From contig OU612069.1 in NCBI GenBank assembly GCA_914767715.1, forward strand, positions 21,079,387-21,143,386: DNA of 64,000 bases. The letters run 5' to 3'. Shown here piece after piece: positions 10,056 to 21,300 of the stretch. This DNA comes from Membranipora membranacea (Eukaryota; Bryozoa; Gymnolaemata; Cheilostomatida; Membraniporidae). Made by a program: the position numbers and the translations under genes. Every line of letters starts with the position of its first letter. The first letter of the stretch is position 1. The notes under the pieces were generated by a model. The model saw nothing but the letters and a program-made list of their open reading frames with translations. It made no database searches and was not told where the DNA came from.

Positions 10056-11723
10056 AACTGGCATAGTGTGGTGATGATACAAAGCAAAGGTGCTATATGT
10101 ATGAAAAATCAGCCAAGAAAATTATAGCGGCAATTAATTTCATCTCAGCGATAAGCAATACAATTTGAAATTATTAATTATTATGCTATCAATAATCATT
10201 GCGTGTTGCTTGCTGTTCGATTTGATTCACATTGAATGAAACATTTAAATGCAAAGAATAATGTTACATGATAATTATTATTACACTTACAAAAATACTG
10301 CCCCTCCGTTAACATACAGTAGGTAGGATAAAGGGTTACGATCTGGTCTAATGATTAACGTATACATGTAAATCTATCATCTGAAAGAAATAGTTATAAA
10401 TCCTAAGTACATGCTTATTTGCAAGCGCAATAAATTTACACAGAAACACAAAGTGAATCCTGGTGTTTTAAATGATTAATTCAAGAATCGTATTAGCAAA
10501 CACATCTGTTAATTGAAAAGCAATAATAATCGTTAAAGGTGAATTCACTGCTGCCGTGCTGACATGCTGTCAATCTGTCCTCCAGTATTGCAGATGACAA
10601 AAATTACTAGAGCAAATAATCATTTCAGATAGATAAATATCTTAGCTGTACTAACAACCATAGTAGATGTTATCCGTTTGGTAGAATAGAAGACAGTACA
10701 GTTAATTAGAATATTGAGAATGATCTGCTGTCATAGTAACAAGGTCAGCGTCTGTTGTACTGAATGTAAGATATTGTTGTATATCATAAAATCAGTGGTT
10801 TGATGGTGACGTACACACTAGAGTGCCCACTTTGGTGGCTAAATTGACACTAGCACATACTTGCCTTACTGCAGAAGACTGGGTGTGTGACAGTGTCTTG
10901 ATAAAGAAAGCTAAGTAACTATAGTGCAACAAAATGTAAAATTGTTAGAATCAGATCGTCTGAATAGACTGATACAATACCAAACCCTGAAAAGACAGAG
11001 CAGAGGAACACAACTGGATTGGTGTACTCATTGCGGGAGAGCCGGTATTTTTATTTTACTGTCAATGTATTTGAGAACACAACACAATAAGGTTAACGCA
11101 AGCGATGGTAGCTTGACTGGAAGGTGACGAAAAGTCATTTTTTTCACCGTAACGCTCAACTTGTCCTGGTAAACACTTCTGCGCGTTTTGACACCGTTTT
11201 AGTAGCCTTGTCAGTCGGCTTAAAAAAGTAGCTGCATGACAAGGCAACCATTTTAGGCGTTCGAATTGTTTGGATCAGGCCGTCGGTCCAAACGTTACCA
11301 TAAGTTTTCATAGTTAGACAATACTACATACTAAAACTTGTGCATTTACACTGTCCTTGCTTCATAACCTAGTCACTGACTGACTGATTTGAGAAACACC
11401 TGTGCTCCTATGAATGTCAGGGGTAGACAAACACTGTGACTATTTGACAAACAGAAACAACATTGCAGAGGAATTTGTCTAATAGCAAACAGTGTCTTCC
11501 AGTATACCTTAATTAACCGCTGTCTTTAATCCAAATCTGAAACTCTTGAAGTTCGAGCCTTGAAGGACTAGCCTGTCTGGATTGGTGTGTTGATCAGTCT
11601 GATTCCCTGGTCCATACCTTTGGCTCCCTCCCCTGATCCTGTGACCCCTTGAAAACTACCGGATACCCTGTAAGTCATTATCCCACTGATCTGACATGAA
11701 GCACAGACCATGACCTACCACTT
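10056..11723. other. Spacer without a recognisable gene
   Basis: AT-rich. Short ORFs present here (for example 10,924-11,127 +) have no recognisable domain and lie close to degraded retroelement sequence. Nothing further is supported. Confidence 0.5.
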
Positions 11724-12470
11724 GATATCAGCAGTCTATTACCTATGCAGTGCTTGTCACAACCCTGTGATGTGGCAGGACAATGGCTTGCTGTGCGAAG
11801 AATGTTCAACTTGGTATCATGTATCATATATGTCAGAATGTACACTTAGATGAATATTCAAAGCTGGACAATGGGAGTGTTGTTTGGGCATGGTTGAACA
11901 GCAACACAACCAATTATAGTCAGATAGTGTACCGAGCCCAGCATCAAAGTAGCCACTGAAATGTGGTTGAAACCAGATGCCTACACCGCGGAGTTAGAGC
12001 CGGATGATTACAATTTTTTCCGTAGTGGTTGATCTAGCGGCATAGGAGGCGGTATGCTTAGTGCAATACATTCCACTCTACGGAAAATAATACGAGTGAA
12101 AGCCAAAATCACTGGACAACAACAACTGCATATTGGCACTTGCTACAAGCCCGATGTCAATGACAAATCAACCATTCCCATCCTCCAAAAGTCAGTGGAC
12201 AAACTCCTTGATCGACAGAATATAAACAACTACTCTAGCAGGTAATCTCAATCTGTCAGCTGGCATCGGTGTAACAACGGAATTAAGCCCAACAGCCCCA
12301 CACTTACTCCATCAAGGCTTTCAACAATTTAAAGCCTCACCAAACACGTTGAATAGTCGACCTTAATTTGGAATACTCCAGACTTAGTAAGAAATAATAT
12401 TCCTGAGTGTATTAACAGAACTAAGAAATTACCTGGCATCAGGGACCACGATCTCCTACACTGAGCATAC
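11724..12470 (+). pseudogene. Decayed non-LTR retrotransposon piece (PHD finger plus endonuclease)
   Basis: Two fragments of a LINE are readable despite stops and frameshifts. At 11,736-11,848 there is a PHD-like finger: CSACHNPVMW, then CEECSTWYH, with Cys/His spacing typical of ORF1 of CR1-like LINEs. At about 11,950-12,245 comes the middle of an APE-type endonuclease: TAELEPDDYNFFR, GIGGGM and LHIGTCYKPD. A later RDHDLLH may be the degenerate Ser-Asp-His motif. No reverse transcriptase follows; the element is cut by other repeats at about 12.5 kb. Copy B retains the same remnant at 55,340-56,090. Confidence 0.6.
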
Positions 12471-12703
12471 CTGACAAGTCTCCCTTTTTGGTGGGGAGCC
12501 TCCCAGTTTTTAGGGGTATTTTCCACCTCCTCCCTATCTCCCTTTCTCTCCCTTTTTTCAGCTTACTGCACCCAGAAGACTTTTTAAGCTTCTTGTTGCA
12601 AGAAAAACTATGTTTTCCTACCCCCACAGTACATATATCTAGATATAATTGCCACTGCGTTTCATACCCAAGAATTGTTGGACAATTCTGTACAATTCTA
12701 GAA

Positions 12704-12950
12704 TTGTTCGAAACTGACCCATATATCATTACCCCTGCCTGCTAAATAAATTACATTCATTATTGCTATTGTATAGTTATAGTATAAGCCTTTACAGTTT
12801 TAGTCAATATTATATAATTTGATTGACATTGTATTCAATGAGTTTGTATATAGATGACCAGGCAAGATCTCCTGTAATGAATAGATATTGCTGTGCAAGG
12901 TAGCATCAAAGTCTATAATGCGGGAGGCCCAGGTTAAAATTCCCGCTGGG
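12704..12950 (+). mobile_element. Repeat arm 1, inverted relative to the arm at 14,888-15,545
   Basis: From TCTAGAATTGTTCGAAACTG to GGAGGCCCAGGTT this is the reverse complement of the other arm at about 95% identity (my estimate). In copy B the arms are at 56,306-56,600 and 58,612-58,905. Both look like copies of one element's 3' end inserted in opposite directions. Arm 1 lacks 29 bp that copy B retains near 56,351. Confidence 0.7.
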
Positions 12951-13885
12951 GCAAATCTTTTCTTTTCGTCATGATGGAAATCGAAAGCATTCCATTCGAA
13001 TTGTCCGCTCACAATTTTTGTAAGCACAGAAAACTCTTAGTAATGAGTATGATGACCCGACAAAATACTTATGTTCAACTCTTCTGTGTTGTACCATACC
13101 CTACGTTATATTTTGTGCAATCTGTTAATATTGGCAGCAACTGCATAAATAATGATGTACAACATCGCTCACCAGTTGAGCGAGGAATTACTTTGTATCA
13201 ATTGTCCTACATGCCTAAGTGGAGAGAAGTGATATGTGAATGAGGCCATATTTTCCACAGAACCACTGACTACTGAAAATATGCTGACTGATGCTAAAAA
13301 AACTCAAACTTGGTGTCACAGCAAGTAGTACGAGTACTGATTATTGGCATAGTCTAAACTACGCTTCTTGTGATTATTGAGAGTGAATGGCTCTCAGCTA
13401 TTTCTATTTGTTAGCAAAAGATGCTCTGAGCATGGAGTTAGCTCTGATTGTTATGGTATGTGGGCTGAGGAAGGCAAAGGTAAATCAACTATTGTAAGCC
13501 TGGTATATATTCATTACCTGTCTACAAAGGAGCTCTTGTTTGTTGTTATACTATATCATTCTCAGCCATCTCAGTTATATGGTGTACAGGAAGCAACTTT
13601 GGCATTTTCTCTCTCACTCTTGGATGGTAGTTCCCTAGTAGGTGTTGGCACTAGTACAGATAGTATTAAAATGTTAGACTAAGACTAGTAGCAACACCGT
13701 TTAAAGTAATAAACCTTTCAATCTAATGGAGAGAGTTGAGTTTGATAGACATAATGCAGGCTTCTCAGATACACAATAATTATATTGGTTGTATTTTTGC
13801 TCTTTAAACCAGGCCTGCATGTCATTCACTATGGTTCCATGTCTCGAATGAGTGGTCAAATTTTGATTTTGAAACTGAAAAACAT
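12951..13885. other. Spacer between inverted arms
   Basis: An ORF at 13,377-13,682 is interrupted by a frameshift in copy B and has no recognisable domain, so I do not call it a gene. Near 13,150 copy B has about 60 bp more than A. Confidence 0.4.
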
Positions 13886-13966
13886 CTGCCACGGCCGGAA
13901 CTTGAACCCGGATCGCCTGCGTCAATTGCCCTTCAAGGCATTGTGTGCAAGCCGCCACGCCGCCTA
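13886..13966 (-). repeat. tRNA-like sequence, minus strand
   Basis: On the minus strand the segment contains TCCGGGTTCAAGTTCCGG, a convincing T arm and B box, preceded by GGCGTGGCGGCTTGCAC at the A-box position. It is probably a SINE head or pseudo-tRNA. Copy B: 57,590-57,670. Confidence 0.45.
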
Positions 13967-14710
13967 TTTGGAATAATTGTTTGATTCAACAAGCTATTTG
14001 TATTCGCGTAAAAAAATGTCATTCGGCAGAAGCGGAAGTTGACTTATTAAAGGTCATTCCCATGTATCGATCAAATTTAAAACTGGTGTCAAATCGATCT
14101 ATGGAAACATAGTGAATAGGTCACAATGTCTTTACCTATTGATATCCACACAGTTGGAAGCTTTGGAGGCTATCACCACGAATCTCCCTAATGCTCACTT
14201 TTCTGTCAGTAATGCCCATTGATATCTCATCTCTCATGTGTACACTGCAAGCGTTATCGTGTGAATAACCGGTTATATATTTTAAATGAGGTACTTCCTA
14301 CGGGTCAAGTTTTCTCCGATTTATTCTTAATTCTTCTTGATTTTCTAGGGAATTTTTCATTTCCAAAAAATGACTTCATCAGGGCAGGAGTGCCAAAGGT
14401 TGAAATTGGTTGGCTTTTTTCAGTCCCATCCAGTGGAAAAGACAAATATAAAGCATCACATTTCAGTAGTAAGTATCTGTCGTGTAAGAGGAAAAACTCA
14501 GCACAAGTCTGAATTCCCCTTGGAAAAATCCCAATCGGGGATTGTGAGCTGATATTTAGACTGAGTCCCCAGTACTTTCAACTTTTCCTGCTCAGTCCTA
14601 TTATGTCATATTATCTTTGTAATTGAGCACAGGCCTCTCACTTGTTTCCTGGTAGTTATCTTCAATATTTTATGAATCACTTAGTTGGCAATGCTCCCAA
14701 ATGATAACGT

Positions 14711-14748
14711 TTAACCAATGAACTAAACCTTTAGTTCATTGGTTTAAC
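14711..14748. repeat. Short palindrome
   Basis: AACCAATGAACTAAA and TTTAGTTCATTGGTT face each other with a 2-3 base centre. Same in copy B at 58,415-58,452. It could form a hairpin; no function assigned. Confidence 0.6.
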
Positions 14749-14887
14749 TTGGTTTATTAATTTGATTTGGCGACTTAAAGTCTATGGGAAATGGGGAGTC
14801 CCCTAGCTGGAATTGTTTTATATGGGGAAACACCATGAAACAAATCGTTTTCAAGTTGTATTATATGATTTTTGTACTGTTTCCTGC

Positions 14888-15545
14888 TGGGATTTGAACC
14901 TGGGCCTCCCACATTACAGACTTTGATGCTACCTTGCACAGCAATATCTATTCATTACAGGAGATCTTGCCTGGTCATCTAAATACAAACTCATTTGATA
15001 CAATGTCAATCCAATTATATAATATTGACTAGAACTGTAAAGGCTTAAGGTGTAGCTCCACAGGCCTACGTTATGTCTGTAACAGCTAACCGACGCTACG
15101 AATGACGTCATAGGTCAACGTTGGTTATCCTATATTGCATCGGTATAGACACACCAGCATGTTGGTCTTTGTGCCAACGCTTCATTGCCTACGCTTCATT
15201 GATTGGTCAATACAATCACACCCCTCCTTTCTGATTGGCTCTCATATTCTATAACAATTACAATTACAATAATTTTTTTTAGTGCAATATGATTGGTCAA
15301 TGATATAGCATCGTTTGCACTACACAACCTACGCGTTGGCCTGTGTAGCTGGTGGAGTTGTCCCGACACGTCGCATGGGTAGGCAACTACCGATGACACG
15401 TAGGCCTGTGGAGCTACACCTTTATACTATAACCATACAATAGCAATGATGAATGTAATTTATTTAGCAGGCAGGGGTAATTACACAATAATGGTTGCTG
15501 GTTGGGTAATGATATATGGGTCAGTTTCGAACAATTCTAGAATCT
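14888..15545 (-). mobile_element. Repeat arm 2, interrupted by a MITE
   Basis: Inverted partner of 12,704-12,950. Read on the minus strand it follows the end of a degraded retroelement ORF (LELFETDPYIIT) and ends at GGTTCAAATCCCAGC. It is split by the 374-bp insertion at 15,048-15,421; the uninterrupted form is in copy B at 58,612-58,905. Confidence 0.65.
15048..15421. mobile_element. Harbinger-like MITE, present only in copy A
   Basis: 374 bp with perfect 24-bp terminal inverted repeats beginning AGGTGTAGCTCCACAGGCCT, flanked by TTA on both sides (15,045-15,047 and 15,422-15,424). Copy B has the empty site GGCTTATACTAT with one TTA. A 3-bp TTA duplication is the hallmark of PIF/Harbinger elements. 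No transposase is encoded, so it is non-autonomous. Confidence 0.9.
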
Positions 15546-16680
15546 TTGCTGCTGTTGCCTTCAATCTTTGTTTTAACTCCTCTTCCACGAGTTGGTATCC
15601 CTTGCGTTTGATGTTGTGTTTCACTTCTATCCTTCTTCTAAATCCATCATTGTGTGGTTTGTTTCTTACTTGCACTACTCTGCTTATATCTTCCCTTAAC
15701 TCCATCATCTTTGCTTTCAGTCTCTTTTTTCATGGTGGTTCTTCTTTCTTTTCATTCCAGTTCTTTGCCAACTTCTTTGTGGCAATTGCTGCACTAGCAT
15801 AAAATGTATTATTCAATTCAGTAATGTTTATCAATTGGGACATGTTCTATCACCTCATTGATCTTGCTTAGTTCTTACACTATCTTCCTTCTGTCTATAT
15901 GCCTGATGATAGTCAACTTTTCTTTACCCATCTGCAGCCTTCCTCTCTGTATCTTGGTTTCCTCAACTAATTCCCCTTTCTCATCTGATAATCTGCTCTC
16001 TGTCATGATGTCTTCTTGTCTCACTGGATGGTCATATTCTCTTCCACGACCTTGGTAAATGTGTTCTAGTACACTTGGTGGGATCACTTCAACAGTTGTC
16101 TGTCTGTGCTTCTTCCATTGCCGGTTCTCCCTGATCTTCAGTCTCTCTTATCCTGATCTCATCCGATTCCTCTTTTGTAAGCCATTCCTTTCTGATAATC
16201 TTCCTTGCCTGCATCGCTAGTGTGTTTTCCGTGAGTTCAAATCCCCCTCGCTCTTGCCATGTATCCTCTCCTCATTGGCTCACTAGAATAGTAGCACTCC
16301 ATAATTTTGATGTTATCTTCCCTAGTATAGCTCATTCGCTGAGTTGCTGGTCTTACTTCGCCAGTAGTAGAATGACGACCGACTCCTGCCTGGTTCACCA
16401 CAGGTAGCCTGCCGGGCGAGACAGATCGAGCATTGCTCTCCCTCTCATTCACGCCGTTACTCTGTATTGTACTCATTGTTGTATTCATCACGAGATATGA
16501 GTTTGTTTTCTGTCAGGGTTGGTTCCGTTATCTGTTTTTTGTCGGGGCTGGCTCCCTTAGCTGATGATTGAAGAATCTGTCCCACTCAGCAGTAGGGATT
16601 TTCTGTCAGGATTTTCTCCCTTAGGTCCAGCGAAGCGTCGGGCACCAAGCCGATATTAGTGGATCCCGGTTAAGGCCAAT
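15546..16680 (-). pseudogene. Decayed 5' ORF of a non-LTR retrotransposon
   Basis: The minus strand encodes, from about 16,491 downward, a Ser/Arg-rich start, then SYTREDNIKIMECYYSSEP and RRGYMARA. A frameshift follows, then WQERGGFELTENTLAMQA, RKIIRKEWLTKEE and, further on, IELKHNIKRKGYQ-like and EELKQRLKATAAKI segments. This order resembles the region ahead of the reverse transcriptase in LINEs common in cnidarian and sponge genomes (recognition from memory, clade uncertain). No reverse transcriptase follows. Copy B has the same remains, interrupted by a 302-bp insertion. Confidence 0.5.
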
Positions 16681-16686
16681 CCACTA

Positions 16687-16775
16687 CTGGCGCTATACTA
16701 TTATTATCATTATTATTATTATTATTATTATTTTTATCATTATTTTTATTTTTTTTTTTATTATTATGATATTAT
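16687..16775. repeat. ATT-rich microsatellite
   Basis: (ATT)n with ATC and T-run interruptions. It is shorter in copy B (60,357-60,422). It lies at the 5' end of the minus-strand retroelement remains. Confidence 0.85.
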
Positions 16776-16779
16776 GAGA

Positions 16780-18352
16780 CTGTCCTCACAATTATTTGAT
16801 TTCAGAATTCAGTTTAGATTTATTTTGTCATATATGTTATGTGTACATCATCCAGGTTCTATGCAGGAAGTTAAGAGAGGTGAATTGCAACAGTGTGTTA
16901 GGGTTAAGTATTACCATGTTCTTTATTATATTCAATTTTGTATTCAGATGATATTGATCTTTCAGAAAAATAAAGGCGCTCCTCAAAACAGTATTATCAG
17001 CTTACATCAGCTTACTTCCAAAAACAACTGAGACAGTCTCATTCCCTTCTCACACCATTACTATGACCAATCTAATTCACCATAAAGATCCATTACTCAG
17101 ATTAAAACCACTTAGATAATAAATCAAGGCAAAGTGGGATCAGTATTTTCCTACTCCCAGCTAGGGCCTACACCCTTGAGACATATGGATTATTCAAAGT
17201 ACGCTGTTCTTACATATAAAGCAGCCAGTGGTCATATCTTTGGTGAGGTCATCTGATTTATATGCTACAATCCAACCTTTTGCCAGGTTGTAATATCAAC
17301 AACCTGTAACCCCGAATGTGTGACATGTCTGTAACTGGAGGTTGTCGGGATAACTAATACAATTTAAATTGATGTAATTTACAACTCGCATGAAGAAATG
17401 CTAGGAATATGGCTGATGCGAATATAATAATGTCATTCAATCAAAGTTATACTGTATTAACAAAATAAAATAGGAGTTGGCTCTCTGCGGTGCACTTGGT
17501 GACTGCCTTGTTCAGCTTCCATAAAATAAATCAACAATAGATTTATCGCTATTTTAATATTTTCGGGTGATTGATTTGATTTATTTACTTGCTGCCAAAT
17601 TTGTAACAGGTGGTACAGATCTTATGAAGCATGCATTACAAATTAATAAAATTAAAAAATACTTTCATAAAAAGAGATTGGCAAAAACGACTCGCTACAA
17701 AAATAAAACAGAGAGGATCTTTCTAGGCCACATATTTACTAAACAAGCTGTTTTTGGTCACACAATAGTTTGTGTAAATTAGTGGGATGTCTTTGAGCCT
17801 ACTAGAGTGGCGGCCTGTGCTAGACATGCGCTTCCGCAGATGTTTGTGTAGTCTATGCTCACTATCAGCCGCAACGCTTGCTACAAAGTTTTGGTACAAA
17901 AGTTCAAGTGATGGTATTCCAGATGCAATTAGCCTATCATCATATGGTGTGTCTGGGTAAAAAACTCTCTAACACTGCCTCTTGATAGATTATAACCTAT
18001 TTTAGTTGGTATCTGATAGATAACTGAACCATGCAGGAGCGGCATAGCACAATAAAGATCTAATATTAGCGAGGTAGAATCTTATGAGACTAGGTTCATC
18101 AACTCCAAATACTTGCGTATTTTAACTACAAACATGTAGATTAGAGTTGATTTTACGTCACGTGTGACAAAACATATTCATAAAAAGGGTAGAAAGAATT
18201 GGCTTCCTATATCACGAAAGGGTCTTTTGACTTTTACTTGACTTAACATTCTGATTCTACATAGAAACTGCATGTTTGGTTGACAATATTTGTTCAGTTG
18301 TTTGAGGTTTCTGGGCCTACAATAATTAAATTTTCGGTTCTTGAAAATGTAG
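16780..18352. other. Spacer upstream of the NTase-TPR gene
   Basis: No recognisable gene. Divergence from copy B reaches about 3% here (by eye). A 65-bp stretch near 18,257-18,322 is absent in copy B. Promoter and first exon of the downstream gene could be here, but I cannot place them. Confidence 0.5.
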
Positions 18353-21300
18353 GAGAGAGAACTGGAAGATAAAATCACTAGTTTCCAGCAGTCTTATATG
18401 AAGAACGGTATACGAGGGTTTGGGGCGCAGCATTCTCACCTCATAGAGCTGGCTGAAGTATATGAGAGACGATTTACTGAAAGCAATGATTGGAGAGATG
18501 CTCTCAAGGTCAGATTTATAAAAAAAACTCCACCTTAAATGTTACCACAAAAGTGCAGCTTAAAAGCTCTTAAAAAATATTCGAAACAGTTTAATGGATG
18601 AGGAAAAACTTTTTAGCTCCATTTTCATTATTCTACACGATGATTGCAGCGAACTATGATTTTGGACTGATTATCAGTTTTGTTATTTTAAGGCATTTTC
18701 ACTCTACAACTCAGCAGCAGCAGAAGCACCGAATGATGATTGGAAAACCCAGGCTTGGAATCTGGTCAGCAACTTTCTCAGCACTCGCAATAAGAGCACC
18801 GAGGAAAAATTCTATCAAGATGTGGATGAGTTGAGAGACAAACTTTCTTCAATGAGAGATAAAGTCAAGAAACTAACTTATCGTAGCAACCAACAGAAGA
18901 CAAAAAGTGATTGCCATCAAAGCATCAAAGAAGCAGCTTTAGAATCAAACGATCTGATGGTGGACTTTGCGAGAAGTGTGATCCAGAAGGCCATTGGCAC
19001 TATGGTAGACGGACCTCCCTGTGGCCTTGCAGTAGTTGGTATCGGTTCTCTTGGCAGAGGGGAAGCCACTCCCTACTCAGATGTGGAGTATATGTTCCTC
19101 ATAGAGAATTCAACGCATGAACAGTACTTTGAAAGCCTCGCTGTAATGACATATTTCTTCTTTGGTTCCCTCCAAGAAACGAAGCTGAGTTCTTTAGATA
19201 TTGACGAGTTGAAAGGTTGGTTTGTTGATGGCAGAATGAGAGGTTGTCAGATTGATGGTATTACAGAGACTTCGGGGAATGTTCCAACAGGAAACAAGAC
19301 CAGGCCAAATGTTTTTCTATCAACAACCTCAAAATTGTTGAAGGTATACAAAGAAATACTGCATCAACCATCTGAGGATGCCTCAAGAGGTGACCTCACG
19401 GCAATGCTGTCATTCGTAAAGCTCATATTCTCCGATAGAAATGGAGAGATATTGCTTCAAGAGTTTGTTGCTGGCAAACGAAAGGAAGATGGACATATGC
19501 CCCAGATAAGGATGGATGCTAACATTAAAATGTTGGCTAGCGATCTGGCTAAGTATGAGTTTTCTCCTGACTTCGATGAGTACATCACCGGGTTCTCTAT
19601 GAATATCAAAACTCACATCTATAGATTTCCATCCCTTTTAGTCACAGATCTGTCAATAATTCTAAATAACTCAGCAAATGACTCATGGGAAACAATAGAA
19701 AGATGGTCAGGTGACTCCTTCAAGAAATATCTGAAATTTTTACTGGCAAATGCGTGTTTGTATAGACTCTTGTGCTATATGCATACGGACTCATGCAAAG
19801 GGGATTTCGATGTGATTAGAAATAAAAAAATCCAAGCAGACATCACTCATTGCAATTCCATCCCACGTCTGGTATTCAGTCCTGCGGAAATTTGGCGTAT
19901 GACAACCGAAGAGTTCTACTGTATATGTGAAAACATATTAATGCTCCAAGAAAACATTACTTCAATGACTGAATGTAAAACTGCTTCACAAATAGAAGGG
20001 ATCATGCAGAGAGAAATTACTGGAGGACTTCAGAGGCTGTTAGCCAACTTCTACACATGTAACTGGTCGTATGTAGTGAGTGAAGCTAGAGACTATAAGT
20101 TTCATAGTCAGGATTCTAACATAGTATACGCTGGTGCAAGATCCCATCTTCAAATGAGAGAATATGCAAAAGCTTTACTACTGTTCACTATACTCAAAAA
20201 GAGGAGTCGGCATGATACATGCAAGCCCGTGTTTGAAATGGAGATCTACCGCGGACTCGCTCGGTGTTACGAAGGCATGGATCTATTTGAAGAAGCGGAA
20301 ACTACTTATAAGAGTGCTGAGGGCATTTCTAACCGGGTAGATTGCTTAGGTAAAGAGAAAGCTTTGGTCAAACTGGAACTGGCCAGCCTTCAGGCAAGAC
20401 TATATGAGGATCGAGAAAAGCCACTCGCAATGCTTTTTGAGGCACTCAAATACCTCCTGATACACGAAGCAACAGGAGGAAAGGCAGGATGTGATGAACT
20501 GCTCATCGAGTATGAAAAGTGTGGATATTATAATCGACTCCTCTTTCTCAGCAACCCGACAAGAGAGATAGCCCACTGCGCTTATGAGATAGGAAAGATT
20601 TTCGATATCTCCGGAAAAACAGTGTTAGCACATGCATATTACAGAAGGGCTCACTTTCTTGGTTTGAGAATGGTGATAGACAATGATGCTGACTGTCTAA
20701 CTAAAGTGAGTCTCTTACATGACATGGGCCAAAAGTTTAATCTGCCACAATATCTGCAGCAGGCACTCGAAGTTATCAAACAGTCATCCCTGATAGATGA
20801 TAAGGCAAAACAGATGGAATGCGAAATTCACCTCAGTGAAGCAGTCTGTTATGCCAAAGCCGAGGTGGGAAAAGCCCTCTCTCAGCTACGTGAAGGTTTG
20901 ATGACGGATGAAATACACATGGGTGATGCAAATAGACAGATTGTTCATGACCCAGAAAGTTGGCTAAGTCAAACCAAGAGAAAACTGAATGACGTTTACC
21001 CTGACCAACAACATTATAACTATGGGAAACTTTACAAAGCAATGGGGGATATAGCTCAAAGAGGGAAAGACAGCAGTGATACAGCCCATAGTCACTATGC
21101 AAAGGCTAAGCATGTTTTCAATAAGCTGGACTTTAAAATCAAAGCAGCGGCTGTCTACAGAGCGGATGGGGCTTTGTATTACAAAGAGAAGAACATGGAA
21201 GACGCAGATGATGCATATGAACAGGCTCAATCATATCTAAAGGACTCTATTATAGATCAAGCATCAAAATCAGAATATGCAGAGGTTCTCTCTGAGAGAA

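Larger units (their letters stand above)
1..20418. repeat. Left copy (A) of a large head-to-tail duplication, visible part
   Basis: Bases 1 onward are repeated from 41,453 onward in the same orientation. The offset is 41,452 over the first 4.5 kb and then drifts with indels; base 20,418 pairs with base 64,000, the right edge. The left end lies outside the window, so the true unit is longer than what can be seen. By eye the copies differ at about 9-10 bases in the first 4.5 kb, and at several percent between 17 and 20 kb. It could be a recent segmental duplication or two haplotypes assembled in series; the sequence alone cannot decide. Confidence 0.95.

Noticed and set aside
13377-13682. 101-codon + strand ORF in the spacer
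   Set aside because: Copy B has a frameshift within it and there is no recognisable domain or splice context.
17567-17782. 71-codon lysine-rich + strand ORF
   Set aside because: Low-complexity AT-rich sequence, not preserved as an ORF in copy B.
18598-18834. 78-codon + strand ORF with a hydrophobic start, seen in both copies
   Set aside because: It overlaps the intron and the start of exon 2 of the NTase-TPR gene in another frame.
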